This document shows, piece by piece, positions 12,106 through 23,548 of a stretch of DNA of 64,000 nt. The position numbers were made by a program, and so were the translations under genes. Numbering within the stretch: the first letter of the stretch is position 1; each line of letters begins with the position of its first letter. This DNA is from Sciurus carolinensis (lineage: Eukaryota > Chordata > Mammalia > Rodentia > Sciuridae), in contig NC_062213.1 of the NCBI RefSeq assembly GCF_902686445.1, positions 139,150,491 to 139,214,490 on the forward strand, given 5' to 3'. The notes under the pieces were generated by a model, which was given only the letters and a program-made list of their open reading frames with translations, did no database searches and was not told the origin of the DNA.

Positions 12106-13238
12106 ATGAAAAAAAAAATGGCTATAACCTCAAAAGAGCACCTGTACCGGTCCCCATGGTTCTCCCTTCAGGAATGTATGGTTAGAGCCCAAACTGCAAG
12201 GTCTTTTGGGGAATCAAACTGTGCAACTGGTGACTTGAGGCATGTGTTCTGAACCTCATGGCAGTGCCCTTTTTTTCTTCTCTGGGATTGATTTCTGAAG
12301 CAGCCCTAAAGGCCACAAAGCAGGGTTGGGACTCCTGGATTGATTTTCTCTGTTGACACAGCAGGCCGAGTCCTGTCTGGTTTATAAACTGATGCTATAT
12401 TATTTCCAGGTCTCTCATGAAACTGAGCCAGGAAAATCATCCTTACAGAATTGTTGGGTTTTCTCTTGTGTAGTTTGTCTGGCGGAGGTGGGGAGGGTGG
12501 AGGTGGGGAGATGGGGGGAAGGAGACTGGGGACAATTCCTTTTCTCCTCCCAATCTTGTATTTAACCTTTTCATAGTGCCATCACACTGAGAGAATACTG
12601 ATTAATTGTCAATATGATAGTTTCTCATGTAAGACCCAATCTAGGCACGGTTGCTGTTTACTGTGATTATCACTTCCGAGTATGAGCTTTGTTGTATTTT
12701 TCCTGCACAAGCCGTTATTTGTTGGTAATGGATTTCTGTAAACCAAATTATATCCTCCCTTAAAGGATCATTTTGACTGTGCATCTCCAACACCCTTTCA
12801 GAAAGGGCTAATTGTTATTGACAGGGATGATAGACAGATTCTTCCCATTCTGGGCAATTGTGTAACCTTTTGTCCCAGTTTACTTCATGCAGATCTCCAT
12901 TAAACTAGCATCCTTGATTTGTGTTTAAACTTCCATCAAAATAAATATGGGAAGTCTCAGTTTATACAAAGGCTAGTACTCCCATGATCTCGGAGCATTT
13001 TCAAAATTCTATGAGTGTGTTATTTGTGGATTCCACAGAATTTATTTGTGGGTTCACTTAGTATAAAGTTGCCATCTGTAAGTGCCCTTTTGTCTCATTT
13101 AGCAGGAGAATCAATCCTGCATTTTAAAGACTTTGGTCCATTTACTAGAGCTGTGTTTTTCCTTCGGTGGCTTGCGACCTTCATTTAATAAGGCTTTCAA
13201 CCCAATAGCTTTTATATTTGTTCAAAGTGTTTTTAAAA
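12106..13238. other. Unique sequence with one G-rich tract
   Basis: No gene is seen. A purine-rich, G-run-rich stretch lies at 12481-12531 and could form a quadruplex. The open stretches at 12070-12252 and 12353-12565 are not supported as exons. Confidence 0.5.
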
Positions 13239-13250
13239 GATAGTATTGGA

Positions 13251-13423
13251 GGAGCCAGGGGCTGTGGTGCATGCCTGTAGTTCCATGCAACTGAGGCAGG
13301 AATCCAAGTTCAAGGTCAGCCTCCGCAACTTAGTGAGACTCTGTCTCAAAATAAGGACTAAAGATGTAGTTCAGTGGTTAAGTGCCTTGGGTTCAATCCC
13401 TAGTACCAAAAAAATAAATAAAG
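13251..13423 (+). mobile_element. B1-ID composite SINE
   Basis: The head GGGGCTGTGGTGCATGCCTG resembles 7SL/B1 box A. The tail TAGTTCAGTGGTTAAGTGCC followed by TTGGGTTCAATCCC is ID/tRNA-like. An A-rich end (AAAAAAATAAATAAA) follows. Imperfect 12-bp target-site duplications (GATAGTATTGGA at 13239-13250, GAGAGTATTGGA at 13424-13435) mark a real retroposition. Dimers of B1-like and ID-like parts are known from squirrels and relatives. The open stretch 13246-13491 is its shadow. Confidence 0.85.
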
Positions 13424-13435
13424 GAGAGTATTGGA

Positions 13436-13849
13436 CTTCAAATTTTCTTTATAATGTTTTCTATGGTTCTCCCTTCTGGATGCATAGTTAGAGCCCCAAA
13501 TAACTGTATAATGTTTCTAACTAGTATAATGTTTCTACATCCTCCCATTTATATTTTCCTTTTTGATATAAGACAAAAATTTATGTTGTTTTACCCCCTC
13601 CCTCCAATAGCGTAACAATTATTTCTACACTCCTATTCTTTCTTGATTCAAATGCCTCTCTCCTTGTGTAGTACATGCTTACATATGTTAAATAACCTAC
13701 ATCACATATTTGTCTAGTTCCATAATTTGTAGGTCTATTTTTTATCACTGTCTTTCTAATTCAATAGTTGGAATCTTAGAGTATAGTTTTATATATGGCA
13801 AGGCTGGTCTTTACCTATTAGTCTTAATCAAAGCAGAGAAGTTTGCCAT
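13436..13849. other. Unique AT-rich sequence
   Basis: No gene is seen. A ~40-bp stretch at 13462-13505 resembles 12157-12203 (see findings). A short near-repeat of TATAATGTTTCTA lies at about 13506-13540. Confidence 0.5.
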
Positions 13850-14470
13850 TCAGTAAAATTTTAAAATGATAATTAAACATGATAGTATTAAAATTAAAAA
13901 GTTGATACAATAAAAGCAATACTCAGAAAAAATTTCATGATCCTCAAAACTCTTAATTGAAAACATCATAGTTTAAAATCAAGATTATACTCAAAATATA
14001 GGAAAAGAATAGCAATATTCAAGTAAAATAGAATAACTTGTAATGAAAAAATAGTGAACTTTTCAATATTAATCAATTTAAAAATATATGGTGGTTTGAA
14101 AAGATCCATTGCCACCTACTTTGCAAGTTAAGAACAAAAGAAAATATAGTTACAAATAAGAAGAAAAAAATAATGAAAAGAATGTGTTAAAAGAATTAAC
14201 ACATACACTTTTAAAAGTCTAGAATCCAGATGAAATGCAAATTTTTTAGAAAAATTTAAGTACTAAAATTGACTCGAGTACATAATCTTATTAGACCAAT
14301 TAAAATAAATGAAATAAAGCACAGTAAAAATAAAGTACCTTAAAAGAACATTCAGAAATTTTAGTTTTAGCATATCTGATTATCATAATTTCTCATTTAT
14401 TCTCTCAAATATTATGAAAATATAACCAGAAAAATAAGAAACAAAAATGCAAATTAGTTTTGTTGAAAAA
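13850..14470 (+). mobile_element. Probable ancient L1 (L1M-like) ORF2 relic
   Basis: The segment is strongly A-rich on the plus strand. Around 14255-14310 (AAGTACTAAAATTGACTCGA, then a TTATTAGACCAATTAAA block) it resembles the L1 ORF2 linker just upstream of the reverse transcriptase. It is saturated with stops. The edges and the family are uncertain. It could also be non-repeat A-rich DNA. Confidence 0.4.
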
Positions 14471-15099
14471 AGAACATTCCTTATATCTTTACAAAATAGG
14501 GGGGAGGACTACTCAAACAAGTACAGATGAAATAGGGAAGGAGAAGGACACAGGAAATCAATGCCCATGAGTCTAGAGCTCAGAAAACGTTGGTAAAGCA
14601 CAGCTTTCTGGTTTAAGTGGTGCACCTTATTGCTATTGCAAAAACAAAACTTTTTTCTTTATAAAAAACAGGAACAGTTTAGGGACTATCTGTGAGAACA
14701 TTGGTGGATCTGGTTTTGAGGAAAAGAAGAAAAAGTACATGGATCCACAATAATGTAGAGAGAGACTGCATTTGTAAGTGTCAGAATATCAGAGAGGCAC
14801 AGCACATAAAGAAACTGCATTGTGAACAGCTCTGCAGAATTGATTTTGGTAGAAGGAAGTCTGCATATATAATTAGTTCTAGTCTCAAATATGAGCCTGT
14901 CTCCATCCACATATTTTGAAAAGAGCTAGTTGAGTTATCTATATGATGCTTGCTCATTTCCTGAAGATCTTGGTTCAAAAAATCAACTTCTCAGTAAGAC
15001 CCGAGACCAGCCTGTCTCTGGCAGCACGTCCCATGGGTACAGACTCTTTTTCTCCAGCCTGCCTTACTTCTCTTCTCAGCATGCACCCCTATCCAGCTT
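14471..15099. other. Unique sequence, no gene seen
   Basis: Several 65-99 aa open stretches overlap here on both strands (14686-15229). None shows a domain, conserved motif or consistent frame, so they are not called as genes. Confidence 0.45.
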
Positions 15100-15225
15100 A
15101 CTGTGCATTTTTGTTTACTATCTCCCCTCACTGGAACTAGTCTCCTTAAGTACAGGATCCTTTTCTATGCTGTTTACTCTCATATCTGCTCACCTAGAGT
15201 GGTGTCAACATAGAATAGACAATAG
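15100..15225 (+). mobile_element. L2 LINE 3'-end fragment
   Basis: TTGTTTACTATCTCCCCTCA, then GGAACTAGTCTCCTTAAG, AGGATCC, and a CACCTAGAGTGGTGTCAACA block follow the L2 3' end order (usually TGTTTACTTGTCTGTCTCCC ... CTCCTTGAGGGCAGG ... CCTAGCACAGTGCC). It is diverged and the boundaries are approximate. Confidence 0.5.
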
Positions 15226-15371
15226 CTAAAGAACAGAATTAGTGGGTATGACCCTGAGTCCCAGAGCCACAAGAGGCAGGGGCACACAGACTTTCTCATT
15301 TTCCTTACAGCTACACACTTGGCCAACTCAGGGCTTCCTTCTGCCAAGTGATTCACTGCCTCAAACTTCTT

Positions 15372-16062
15372 CTTTTTTAATTTTATTTTTACAGATTGCA
15401 TTTTGATTCATTATACACAAATGGGATAAAACTTTTCATTTCTCTGGTTGTACATGATGTAGATTCACACCATTAGTGTAATAATACATGTACATAGGAT
15501 AATGATACTTGTCTCATTCCACTATCTTTCCTTCCTCTGCCCCCTTCCCTCCCTTCATTTCCCATTACATGATCCAAAGTTCCTCCATTCTTCTCTTATC
15601 TCCCTGCCACCCCATTATGTATCATCATCCACTTATCAGAGAAAACATTTGGCCTTGGGTGTTTGGGGGATTGGCTTATTTCAGTTAGCATGATATTCTC
15701 CAATTCCATCCATTAACCTGCACATGTCATAATTTTATTCTTCTTCTTGGCTGAATAATATTCCATTGTGTATATTATATATACCAGAGTTTCTTTATCC
15801 ATTCATCGATCGAAGGGCATCTAGGTTGGTTCCACAATCTAGCTATTATGGAACTGAGTTGCTATACACATTGATGTGACTGCCTTACTGTAGTATGCTG
15901 ATTTTAAGTCCTTTGGGTATAAACTGAGGAGAGGGATAACTGGGTCAAATGGTGGGTCCATTCCAAGTTTTCTAAGGAATCTCCACACTGCTTTCCAGAG
16001 TGATGGTACCAATTTGCAACTCCACCAGCAATGTATGAGTGTGCCTTTTCCCCCCACATTCA
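15372..16062 (-). mobile_element. Older L1 3' fragment (ORF2 end plus 3' UTR), antisense
   Basis: Reading right to left: the zinc-finger-like end of ORF2 ([16 protein letters not shown], then [15 protein letters not shown] and [19 protein letters not shown] in the minus-strand translation of 15839-16177), the final WI(K)K-type segment, a 3' UTR of the older type, and a T-rich edge (reverse poly(A)) at 15372-15395. It is 5'-truncated near 16062. There is no telomere-like tract in the 3' UTR. The ORF2 piece carries stops, and the element is inactive. No clear target-site duplication is seen. Confidence 0.85.
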
Positions 16063-17419
16063 TGACAACAACAGAAGTGCAAATTAAGCCATAAGGTTGG
16101 AATGGAGTTGGGAGATGGAAGAAGTATAAAGAACCCCAGGGGTGAGGGGGACAAAGGGAACCATGCAGGTGGCCCATTTACATAGGACATTGTGGGTGGT
16201 GTTACTGCTGGTGGAGACCCTGACTTTTCATATGAGCCAAGTAGGAAACATTTAAGAGAATTTGCAGATTGGTAATGAGTTCTAACCTAAATGTTATAAA
16301 GATCATTCTGGAAGAGTTGTAAAGGATTTTGAGAAGGTAAGCATATTAGGGGGAGACCTATTTATTAAACTATTATAATATGTCAAGTAAGACATGATAG
16401 TTGTTGGACATAAGTGGTAGAGATGGTGAAAGATGATAAGATTCTGTATTTTACAGGATTTGCTGATGGGTTATGACACCACAAAGGGTAAAGTTGTCTC
16501 CTGGTGTGATTTCAAGAGATTTATTTGTGGCTGAGGGCACAGCAAGCACAAATAAAGTCCCAGTAAATGTGACCCTCCCATAACTTGAGGTCATAGAATA
16601 ATGATATGCTGAGTTGAACGTAAACCAGGAAAGTTGAATCCAAGAAATCTCTCTTAGTATCCTTGTACACGCAGGTCACAGGCAATTCCCTACAACTTCC
16701 TGTTCCAAGTCATAAATATTCTCTGCCTCCTTGAAGTTCCCACGTCTTATAAGTGAAGTATATTCTTAGGAAAGGTAAAACTGCAAGTTGGCCACAAACT
16801 TCAAAATAAAGTTGGTGACAAATTTAAAGTAAGGAACAAACAGTTTTTCCCAGGCTGAAGTTGGAAATCAAGAAAATCTGATGAGAAACTCAAACCCCTG
16901 GAGTTGAAAAATTGGCCACCTAAGGGAAACCATGAACTTGGCTTTGTACTTTGTTACTTTGACAGTCAATCGTATTCAGATAACTGGCAGTAGCACCATG
17001 TCACCATAATTTTCTTTTCAGAATATGCCAGAATCTAAAATGTTTGTTTTAACCACATTTCAATGGATATGTAGTGAACTTTGACTACTTCAGCCACTGA
17101 TTGTATCTGTGAGTTACACACCTCGTCTAATGAGACAGGGTGCTACCCATGGTGACTATTAGTACAAAATACCCCAGAACACCTTGCATCATGCTGACAT
17201 ACACATACACCTTGCTCAAGTTATACAACTTAATTTTAATATTTTAATATTATAATGCTTTAAACAAACTTGTTAGGTCTATGAGTTACTTGTGAATAAA
17301 TTCAGTTATAACTTCATTTCTTCTTGGACAAAATTTAAGTCCATGCTAAGGTTTTCCACATTTATAAATCTGTAATTATTCATGACATTTTCTTAGTTCA
17401 ATGAAAATTAACTGATAAC
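16063..17419. other. Unique sequence, no gene seen
   Basis: No repeat or exon recognised. The composition is ordinary AT-rich. Confidence 0.5.
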
Positions 17420-17780
17420 AACAACAAAAAAGAGCTAGTTGAGAATTTTTAGTGGAATAAAAAAGATGGATTCCAAAACAAAACCACAACCAGGATAGTA
17501 TTTATTGTTTAAAATAAAAAGAAGGGAGGAAACGTTAAAAACATATGGCAGGTACAGAATATTCTCTGGAAAATAAAACTGTTTTTCACAAAATAGTAAA
17601 AATTTCTACTTACATTAATGGGATTAGAATAGAATAGAAAGAAACTGCTTTCATAAAACAAAAATATAAAGAAGACATACACGGATTCAGAAAAGGTATG
17701 GAAAGACTATAAAAAGAAAGATGAACTGACAGAATTTGGAAAAGAAGTAGATGATCAAATTCTATTTAAAAATATAATTA
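17420..17780 (+). mobile_element. Possible ancient L1 relic flanking L1-A
   Basis: An A-rich plus strand (for example AAAGAAGTAGATGATCAAATT) with no long frame. Together with 27502-28065, which does resemble an old L1 ORF2 3' part, it may be the other half of one L1 into which L1-A inserted. This is inference from composition, and no coding motif is visible here. Confidence 0.3.
17768..17780. repeat. Target-site duplication of L1-A, left copy
   Basis: AAAAATATAATTA here matches AAAAATGTAATTA at 27489-27501 with one difference. The implied nick on the other strand (TTTTT/AAA) fits the L1 endonuclease preference. Confidence 0.75.
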
Positions 17781-18817
17781 GGCCATCACTGAGTGACCCC
17801 CCCCCCGACCACCATGCCAAGGTTGGGTACAATCGTGGAGCCAGTCGGCGGCCGGCGAGCCAGCTTGCCTGACTCCCGCACCGAGGTTGGGCACCATTGC
17901 TGAGCTTGCCTGCCTGCCACCTACTGCTGAGGGACACTGCGATTGCCTCTGTGCTGACTCAGAGTTCCATAGCTGGGGCTCCCCAGCTTCTTTATAGGCT
18001 GGCGCAGGCATTTTGAATTATTCCTGATGTTGTGGCCACCATCATGGAAATGGTGGCTCCCTTCCTGAGACACCTACAGGAGACTGGAGGCCCTTTGACA
18101 AGACCCAGGAGCCAAGAAGAGGAGGTATTGAGAGACTCGGGAATAACTCAGAGCCACCGGGTGAGTCTCTCCCACTGTTCGGGCCCCCCCCGGATGGGGC
18201 ATTAGTTCCAGAACGCAGGGAACTTCGTGGAGTAGAGTGGCCCAGTAAGACTCCCCCACTGGAGCCGTGAACTCTGTCAACCAGGAGCATTGAAGAGGAG
18301 GGCCGCACAGCAAGAGGCTTCTGTGGCAGGGTGAGGCTCCCTGGCCCAGGCAGTAGCTCCGGACCCCAGGGAACTTAGGAGAGGAGGGCCACTCAGTCCA
18401 GGTGGTAGTTCTGGACCAAAGGGAACTTCTTGGAGGAGAGCAGCCCAGTGAAACTTCTCTACCTGGTGAGTCTTCTCCACCAGCTGGGCGAGGCTTTCCC
18501 ACCAGGGCAGTAGAAACAGAGACACAGGCTCAGACCAGACGTGCCCGTCTGCAGTCTAGACTCCCTTTGGCTACTACCATCGGTCAACAAGTGGAGGCAC
18601 TTCTGCCCACTGACAGGGAATATACCCCACCTGAAGCCCATCACCCCTAGAGGGGCAGCTTCCTTGTGGAGTACTGCATTATGAAGTTCCTCCAAGACTT
18701 CAGGCTACTGAAGGTTAAGAGGGGAGTGATTGGAAATCTACAGAGACAGTATTAGTCAATAGAGGAAATCTGCAATATCCAGAGCTCCACTACTAGAGGG
18801 GTAGATACCTGAGCAAT
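17781..18817 (+). promoter_or_regulatory. L1-A 5' UTR
   Basis: About 1.04 kb, GC-richer than its surroundings, with a C-run near 17799-17807. Open stretches on both strands (17755-18695) are shadows of this stop-poor sequence. It presumably once held the internal RNA polymerase II promoter of the element. No intact YY1-type GATGGCGG box is seen at its start, unlike L1-C and L1-D. Confidence 0.75.
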
Positions 18818-19159
18818 ATGAGAAAACAAGGGAAGAAAATGTCCCAAACAAACCTAGATGCTATAGCAATAAAATCCAAAGACAGCATGGCAGAAGAAAT
18901 GTCAGAAAGGAAGGTCAGAATGTACATAATTAAAATGATCAGAGAAGCAAACGATGAGATGAAAGAGCAAATGCAGCCTTTGAATGATCGCACCACTCAA
19001 CAGTTAAAAGAGCAAATGCAGGAAGTAAAAGATCATTTTAATAAAGAGTTAGAGATACTGAAAAAAAAAAAAAAAGAAATCCTTGAAATGAAGGAAATAA
19101 TAAACCAAATTAAAAACTCCCTAGAAAGCATAACCAATAGGATAGAACACCTGCAAGAC

Positions 19160-19172
19160 AGAACCTCAGACA
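19160..19172. repeat. Target-site duplication of L1-B, left copy
   Basis: AGAACCTCAGACA here is repeated exactly at 22833-22845. Removing L1-B and one copy rejoins ORF1 of L1-A at the position where L1-D reads continuously (near 52853-52865). Confidence 0.92.
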
Positions 19173-19390
19173 CTTTTTTTTTATATCTTTTTTTTTTCTT
19201 ATTGTAAACAAATGGGATACATGCTGTTTCTCTGTTTGTACATGGCATAAAGGCATACCATTTGTGTAATCATAAATTTACATAGGGTAATGTTTTTGAT
19301 TCATTCTGTTATTTTTCCCTTCCCCCCATGCCTCCCACACCTCTTTTTCCTCTATACAGTCCTTCCTTCCTCCATTCTTGCCCCCCTCCC

Positions 19391-19420
19391 TAACCCTAAC
19401 TCTAACCCTAACACTAACCC
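19391..19420 (-). repeat. Telomere-like tract in L1-B 3' UTR
   Basis: Degenerate CCCTAA-type units (TAACCCTAACTCTAACCCTA, then ACACTAACCC). On the L1 sense strand this is TTAGGG-like. Confidence 0.85.
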
Positions 19421-19443
19421 CTCGCACTCCCCATTCTGTGTCA

Positions 19444-22400
19444 TCATCCACTTATTAGCGATATCATTCGTCCTTTGATTTTTGAGATTGGCTTACCTCA
19501 CTTAGCATGATACTCTCCAATTTCATCCATTTGCTGCAAATGCCATAACTTTATCATTCTTTATGGCTGAGTAATATTCCATTGTATATATATATACCAC
19601 AGTTTCTTTATCCATTCATCAATTGAAGGACATCTAGGTTGGTTCCACAATTTGGCTATGGTGAATTGAGCAGCTATGAACATTGATGTGGCTGTGTCTC
19701 TGAAGTATGCTGATTTTAAGTCCTTTAGGTATAGGCCAAGGAGTGGGATAGTTGGGTCAAATGATGGTTCCACTCCAAGTTTTCTAAGGAAACTCCACAC
19801 TGCTTTCCAGAGTGACTGCACTAATTTGCAGCCCCACCAGCAATGTATGAGTGTACCTTTCTCCCCACATCCTCGCTAACACCTGTTGTTGCTTGTATTC
19901 TTGATAATCACCATTCTAATTGGGGTGAGATGGAATTTTAGGGTGGTTTTGATTTGCATTTCTCTTATTACTAGAGATGTTAAACATTTTTCCATATGTT
20001 TGTTGATTGCTTGTAGATCTTCTGTGAAGTGTCTATTCATTTCCTTAGCCCATTTGTCGATTGGATTATTTGCATTCTTGGTGTAGTTTTTTGAGTTCTT
20101 TATAGATTCTGGAGATTAGTGCTCTATCTGAAGTATGAGTGGCAAAGATTTTCTCCCACTCTGTAGGCTCTTTTTTCCAATTGCTGATAGTTTCCTTTGC
20201 TGAGAGAAAGCTTTTTAGTTTGAATCTATCCCAGTTATTGATTCTTGCTTTTATTTCTTGTGCTATGGGAGTCCTGTTGAGGAAGTCTGGTCCTAAGCCG
20301 ACATGTTGAAGCTCTGAACCTACTTTTTCTTCTATAAGATGCAAGGTCTCTGGTCTGATTCCGAGGTCCTTTATCCATTTTCAGTTTAGTTTCCTGCATG
20401 GTGAGAGATATGGGTTTAGTTTCATTCTGTTGCATATGGATTTCCAATTCTCCCAGCACCATTTGTTGAAGAGGTTATCTTTTCTCCATTGCATATTTTT
20501 GGACCCTTTGTCCAGTATGAGAAAATTGTATTTATTTGGGTTTGTGTCCGTGTCCTCTATTCTGTACCATTGATCCACCTGTCTATTTTGGTACCAATAC
20601 CATGCTGTTTTTGTTACTATTGCTTTGTAGTAGAGTTGAAGATCTGGTATTATGATACCCCCTGCCAAGGATTACTTCAGCTATTCTGGGTTTTTTATTC
20701 TTCCAGATGAATTTCATAATTGCTTGTTCTATTTCTGTAAGGTACATCATTGGGATTTTAATTGGAATTGCATTGAATCTGTATAGCACTTTTGGTAGTA
20801 TGGCCATTTTGACAATATTAATTCTTCCTATCCAAGAACATGGGAGATCTTTCCATCTTCTAAGGTTTTCTTTAATTTCTTTCTTTAGTGTTCCGTAGTT
20901 TTCATTATAGAGGTCTTTCACCTCTTTTGTGAGATTGATTCCCAAGTATTTTATTTTTTTCGATGCTATTGTGAATGGGGTAGATTTCCAAATTTCTCTT
21001 TCTGAAGATTCATCACTTATGTATAAAAATGCCTTAGATTTATGTGCACTGACCTTATACCTGCTACTTTACTGAATTCACTTATGATTTCTAAAAGTTT
21101 TCTGGTGGAATTTCCTGGTTCCTTTAAGTATATAATCATATTATCAGCAAATAGGGATAGTTTGAGTTCTTCTTTTCCTATTCGTATCCCTTTAATTTCT
21201 TTGGTCTGTCTAATTGCTCTGGCTAGAGTTTCAAGGACAATATTGAAAAGAAGTGGTGAAAGAGGGCATCCCTGCCTTGTTCCAGTTTTTAGGGGGAATG
21301 CTTTCAGTTTTTCACCATTTAGAATGATATTAGCCATGGGCTTAGTGTAGATGGCCTTTACAATGTTAAGGAATGTTCCCACTATCCCTATTTTTTCTAG
21401 TGTTTTGAGCATGAAGGGGTGCTGTATTTTATCAAATGCTTTCTCTGCATCTATTGAAATAATCATATGATTCTTGACTTTAAGTCTATTGATATGGTGA
21501 ATTACATTTATTGATTTCCTGATGTTGAACCAAGCTTGCATCCCTGGGATGAAACCCACTTGATCATGGTGCACTTTTTAATATGTTTTTGTATGCGATT
21601 TGCTAAAATTTTCTTTAGAATTTTTGTGTCGATGTTCATTAAGGATATTGGTCTGAAATTTTCTTTCCTCGATGTGTCTCTGTCTGGTTTAGGTATCAGG
21701 GTAATATTGGCTTCATAGAATGAGTTTGGGAGGGTTCCCTCCTCTTCTATTTCATGGAATACTTTGAGAAGTATTGGAATGAGTTCTTCTTTAAAGGTTT
21801 TGTAGAATTCGGCTGAGAACCTATCTCGTCCTGGACTTTTCTTTGTTGGTAGGCTTTTGATGACTTCTTCTATTTCATTACTTGAAATTGGTCTATTTAA
21901 ATTGTGTATGTCCTCCTGGTTCAGTTTAGGTAATTCATATGTCTCTAGAAACCTGTTGATGTCTTCGAAATTTTCTATTTTGTTGGAGTATAGATTTTCA
22001 AAAAGTTTCTAATTATGTTTTGTATTTCAATCGTGTCTGTTGTGATATTTCCTTGTTCATTCTGAATTTTAGTGATTTGGGTTTTCTCTCGTCATCTCTT
22101 TGTTCGTGTGGCTAAAGGTTTATCAATTTTGTTAATTTTTTCGAAGAACCAACTATTTATTTTGTCAATTTTTTGTATTGTTTCTTTTGTTTCAATTTCG
22201 TTGATTTCAGCTCTGAGTTTAACTATTTCCTGTCTTCTACTACTTTTGGTGTTGTTCTGTTCTTCTTTTTCTAGGGCTTTGAGCTGTAGTGTTAGGTCGT
22301 TTATTTGTTCAGTTTTACTTCTTTTATTGAATGCGCTCCATGACACAAATTTTCCTCTAAGAACTGCTTTCATAGTGTCCCAGAGATTTTGATATGATGT

Positions 22401-22832
22401 TTCTTTGTTCTCATTTACCTCTAAGAAATTTTTAATTTCCTTCATAATATCTTCTGTTATCCATTCATCATATAATAGCATAATGTTTAATCTCCAGGTG
22501 TTGGAGTAGTTTCTGTTTTTTACTCTTTCATTTATTTCTAACTTCAATCCATTATGATCTGATAGAATACAAGGTAGTGTCTCTATCTTCTTGTATTTGC
22601 TGACATTAGCTTTGTGGCATAATATGTGGTCTATTTTAGAGAAGGATCCATGTGCTGCTGAGAAGAAAGTGTATTTGCTCTTGGTTGGATGGTATATTCT
22701 ATAAATGTCTGTTAAGTCGAAATGATTGATTGTGTTATTGAGATCTATGGTTTCTTCATTCAATTTTTGTTTGGAAGATCTATCCAGTGGTGAGAGAGGT
22801 ATGTAAAAATCACCTAGTATTATTGTGTTATG
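19444..22832 (-). pseudogene. L1-B ORF2 remnant
   Basis: On the minus strand: a partial endonuclease domain ([20 protein letters not shown], then [13 protein letters not shown] and [11 protein letters not shown]), then reverse transcriptase motifs. The intact-looking RT stretch 21017-21574 shows [25 protein letters not shown] and an altered catalytic box: LSLFADNM instead of FADDM, so the second catalytic aspartate is lost. Frames are broken near 22080, 21020, 20580 and 20060. It cannot make an active protein. Confidence 0.92.
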
Positions 22833-22845
22833 AGAACCTCAGACA
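22833..22845. repeat. Target-site duplication of L1-B, right copy
   Basis: Exact copy of 19160-19172. Confidence 0.92.
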
Positions 22846-23548
22846 TTGAAGACAAAATGTTTAACCTTGAAAACAGATTGACCAAACAGAGAAGATTGTA
22901 AGAAATCATGAACAGAATCTACAAGAATTATGGGATACCATGAAAAGGTCAAATTTAAGAATTATTGGGGTAGAGGAAGGCACAGAGAGAGAAACCAAAG
23001 GAATGAACAATCTATTCAATGAAACAATATCAGAAAATTTCCCAAATCTGAAGAATGAAATGGAAAATCAAATACAAGAGACTTATAGGGCTCCAAATAT
23101 ACAAAATTACAATAGACCCACACCAAGGCATATTATAATGAAAATACCTAACATACAAAATAAAGAAAGAATTTTAAAGGCTGTGAGAGAAAAATATCAA
23201 ATTACATTCAGGGAGAAACCAATACAGATATCAGCAGATTTTTCAACCCAGACCCTAAAAGGTAGAAGGGCCTGGAACAACATTTTTCAAGCTGTGAAAT
23301 AAATGGATGCTAACCAAGAATCTTATACCCAACAAAACTCACCTTCAGATTTGATGACGAATAAAATCCTTCCATGATAAACAAAAGCTAAAAGATTTTA
23401 CCAAAGAAAGCTGGCACTACAGAACATTCTCAGTAAAATATTCCATGACAGAGAGATGAAAAACTATGATATAAATCAGCAAAGGGAGGAACTACCCTAA
23501 AGGAATAGTCAAATAAAGGAGAAACCAAGTTGTGTCAAAAAAACAAAA

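Larger units (their letters stand above)
19173..22832 (-). mobile_element. L1-B: 5'-truncated L1 nested in L1-A, antisense
   Basis: A 3.66-kb insertion flanked by perfect 13-bp duplications. The reverse poly(A) tail is the T-rich run at about 19173-19199. The 3' UTR spans to 19443 and includes a CCCTAA-like tract at 19391-19420. ORF2 sequence runs from 19444 up to the truncation point at 22832, which corresponds to the endonuclease domain (about position 53993 of L1-D). This is a typical 5'-truncated L1. It must post-date L1-A. Confidence 0.95.
18818..23516 (+). pseudogene. L1-A ORF1 remnant, split by L1-B
   Basis: The N-terminal part (18818-19172) reads in frame from MRKQGKKMSQTNLD through the coiled coil to the TNRIEHLQDRTSD segment, where L1-B is inserted. 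The remainder (22846-23516) holds the RNA-recognition and C-terminal domains (PNLKNEMENQIQETYRAPNI, PRHIIMKIPNIQNKERILK) with a frameshift around 22875 and further breaks after 23302. The A15 run at 19061-19075 encodes a lysine stretch in the coiled coil. The L1 ORF1 product is a trimeric RNA-binding chaperone. This copy cannot encode it. Confidence 0.9.

Noticed and set aside
14686..15229. Overlapping open frames on both strands as a short gene
   Set aside because: The frames conflict, no domain is visible, and the right end (15100-15225) is an L2 fragment.
17778..18695. Cluster of open frames on both strands in GC-rich DNA as a host exon cluster
   Set aside because: The sequence is the L1-A 5' UTR. 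It leads directly into ORF1 at 18818 and shares blocks with the L1-D leader.
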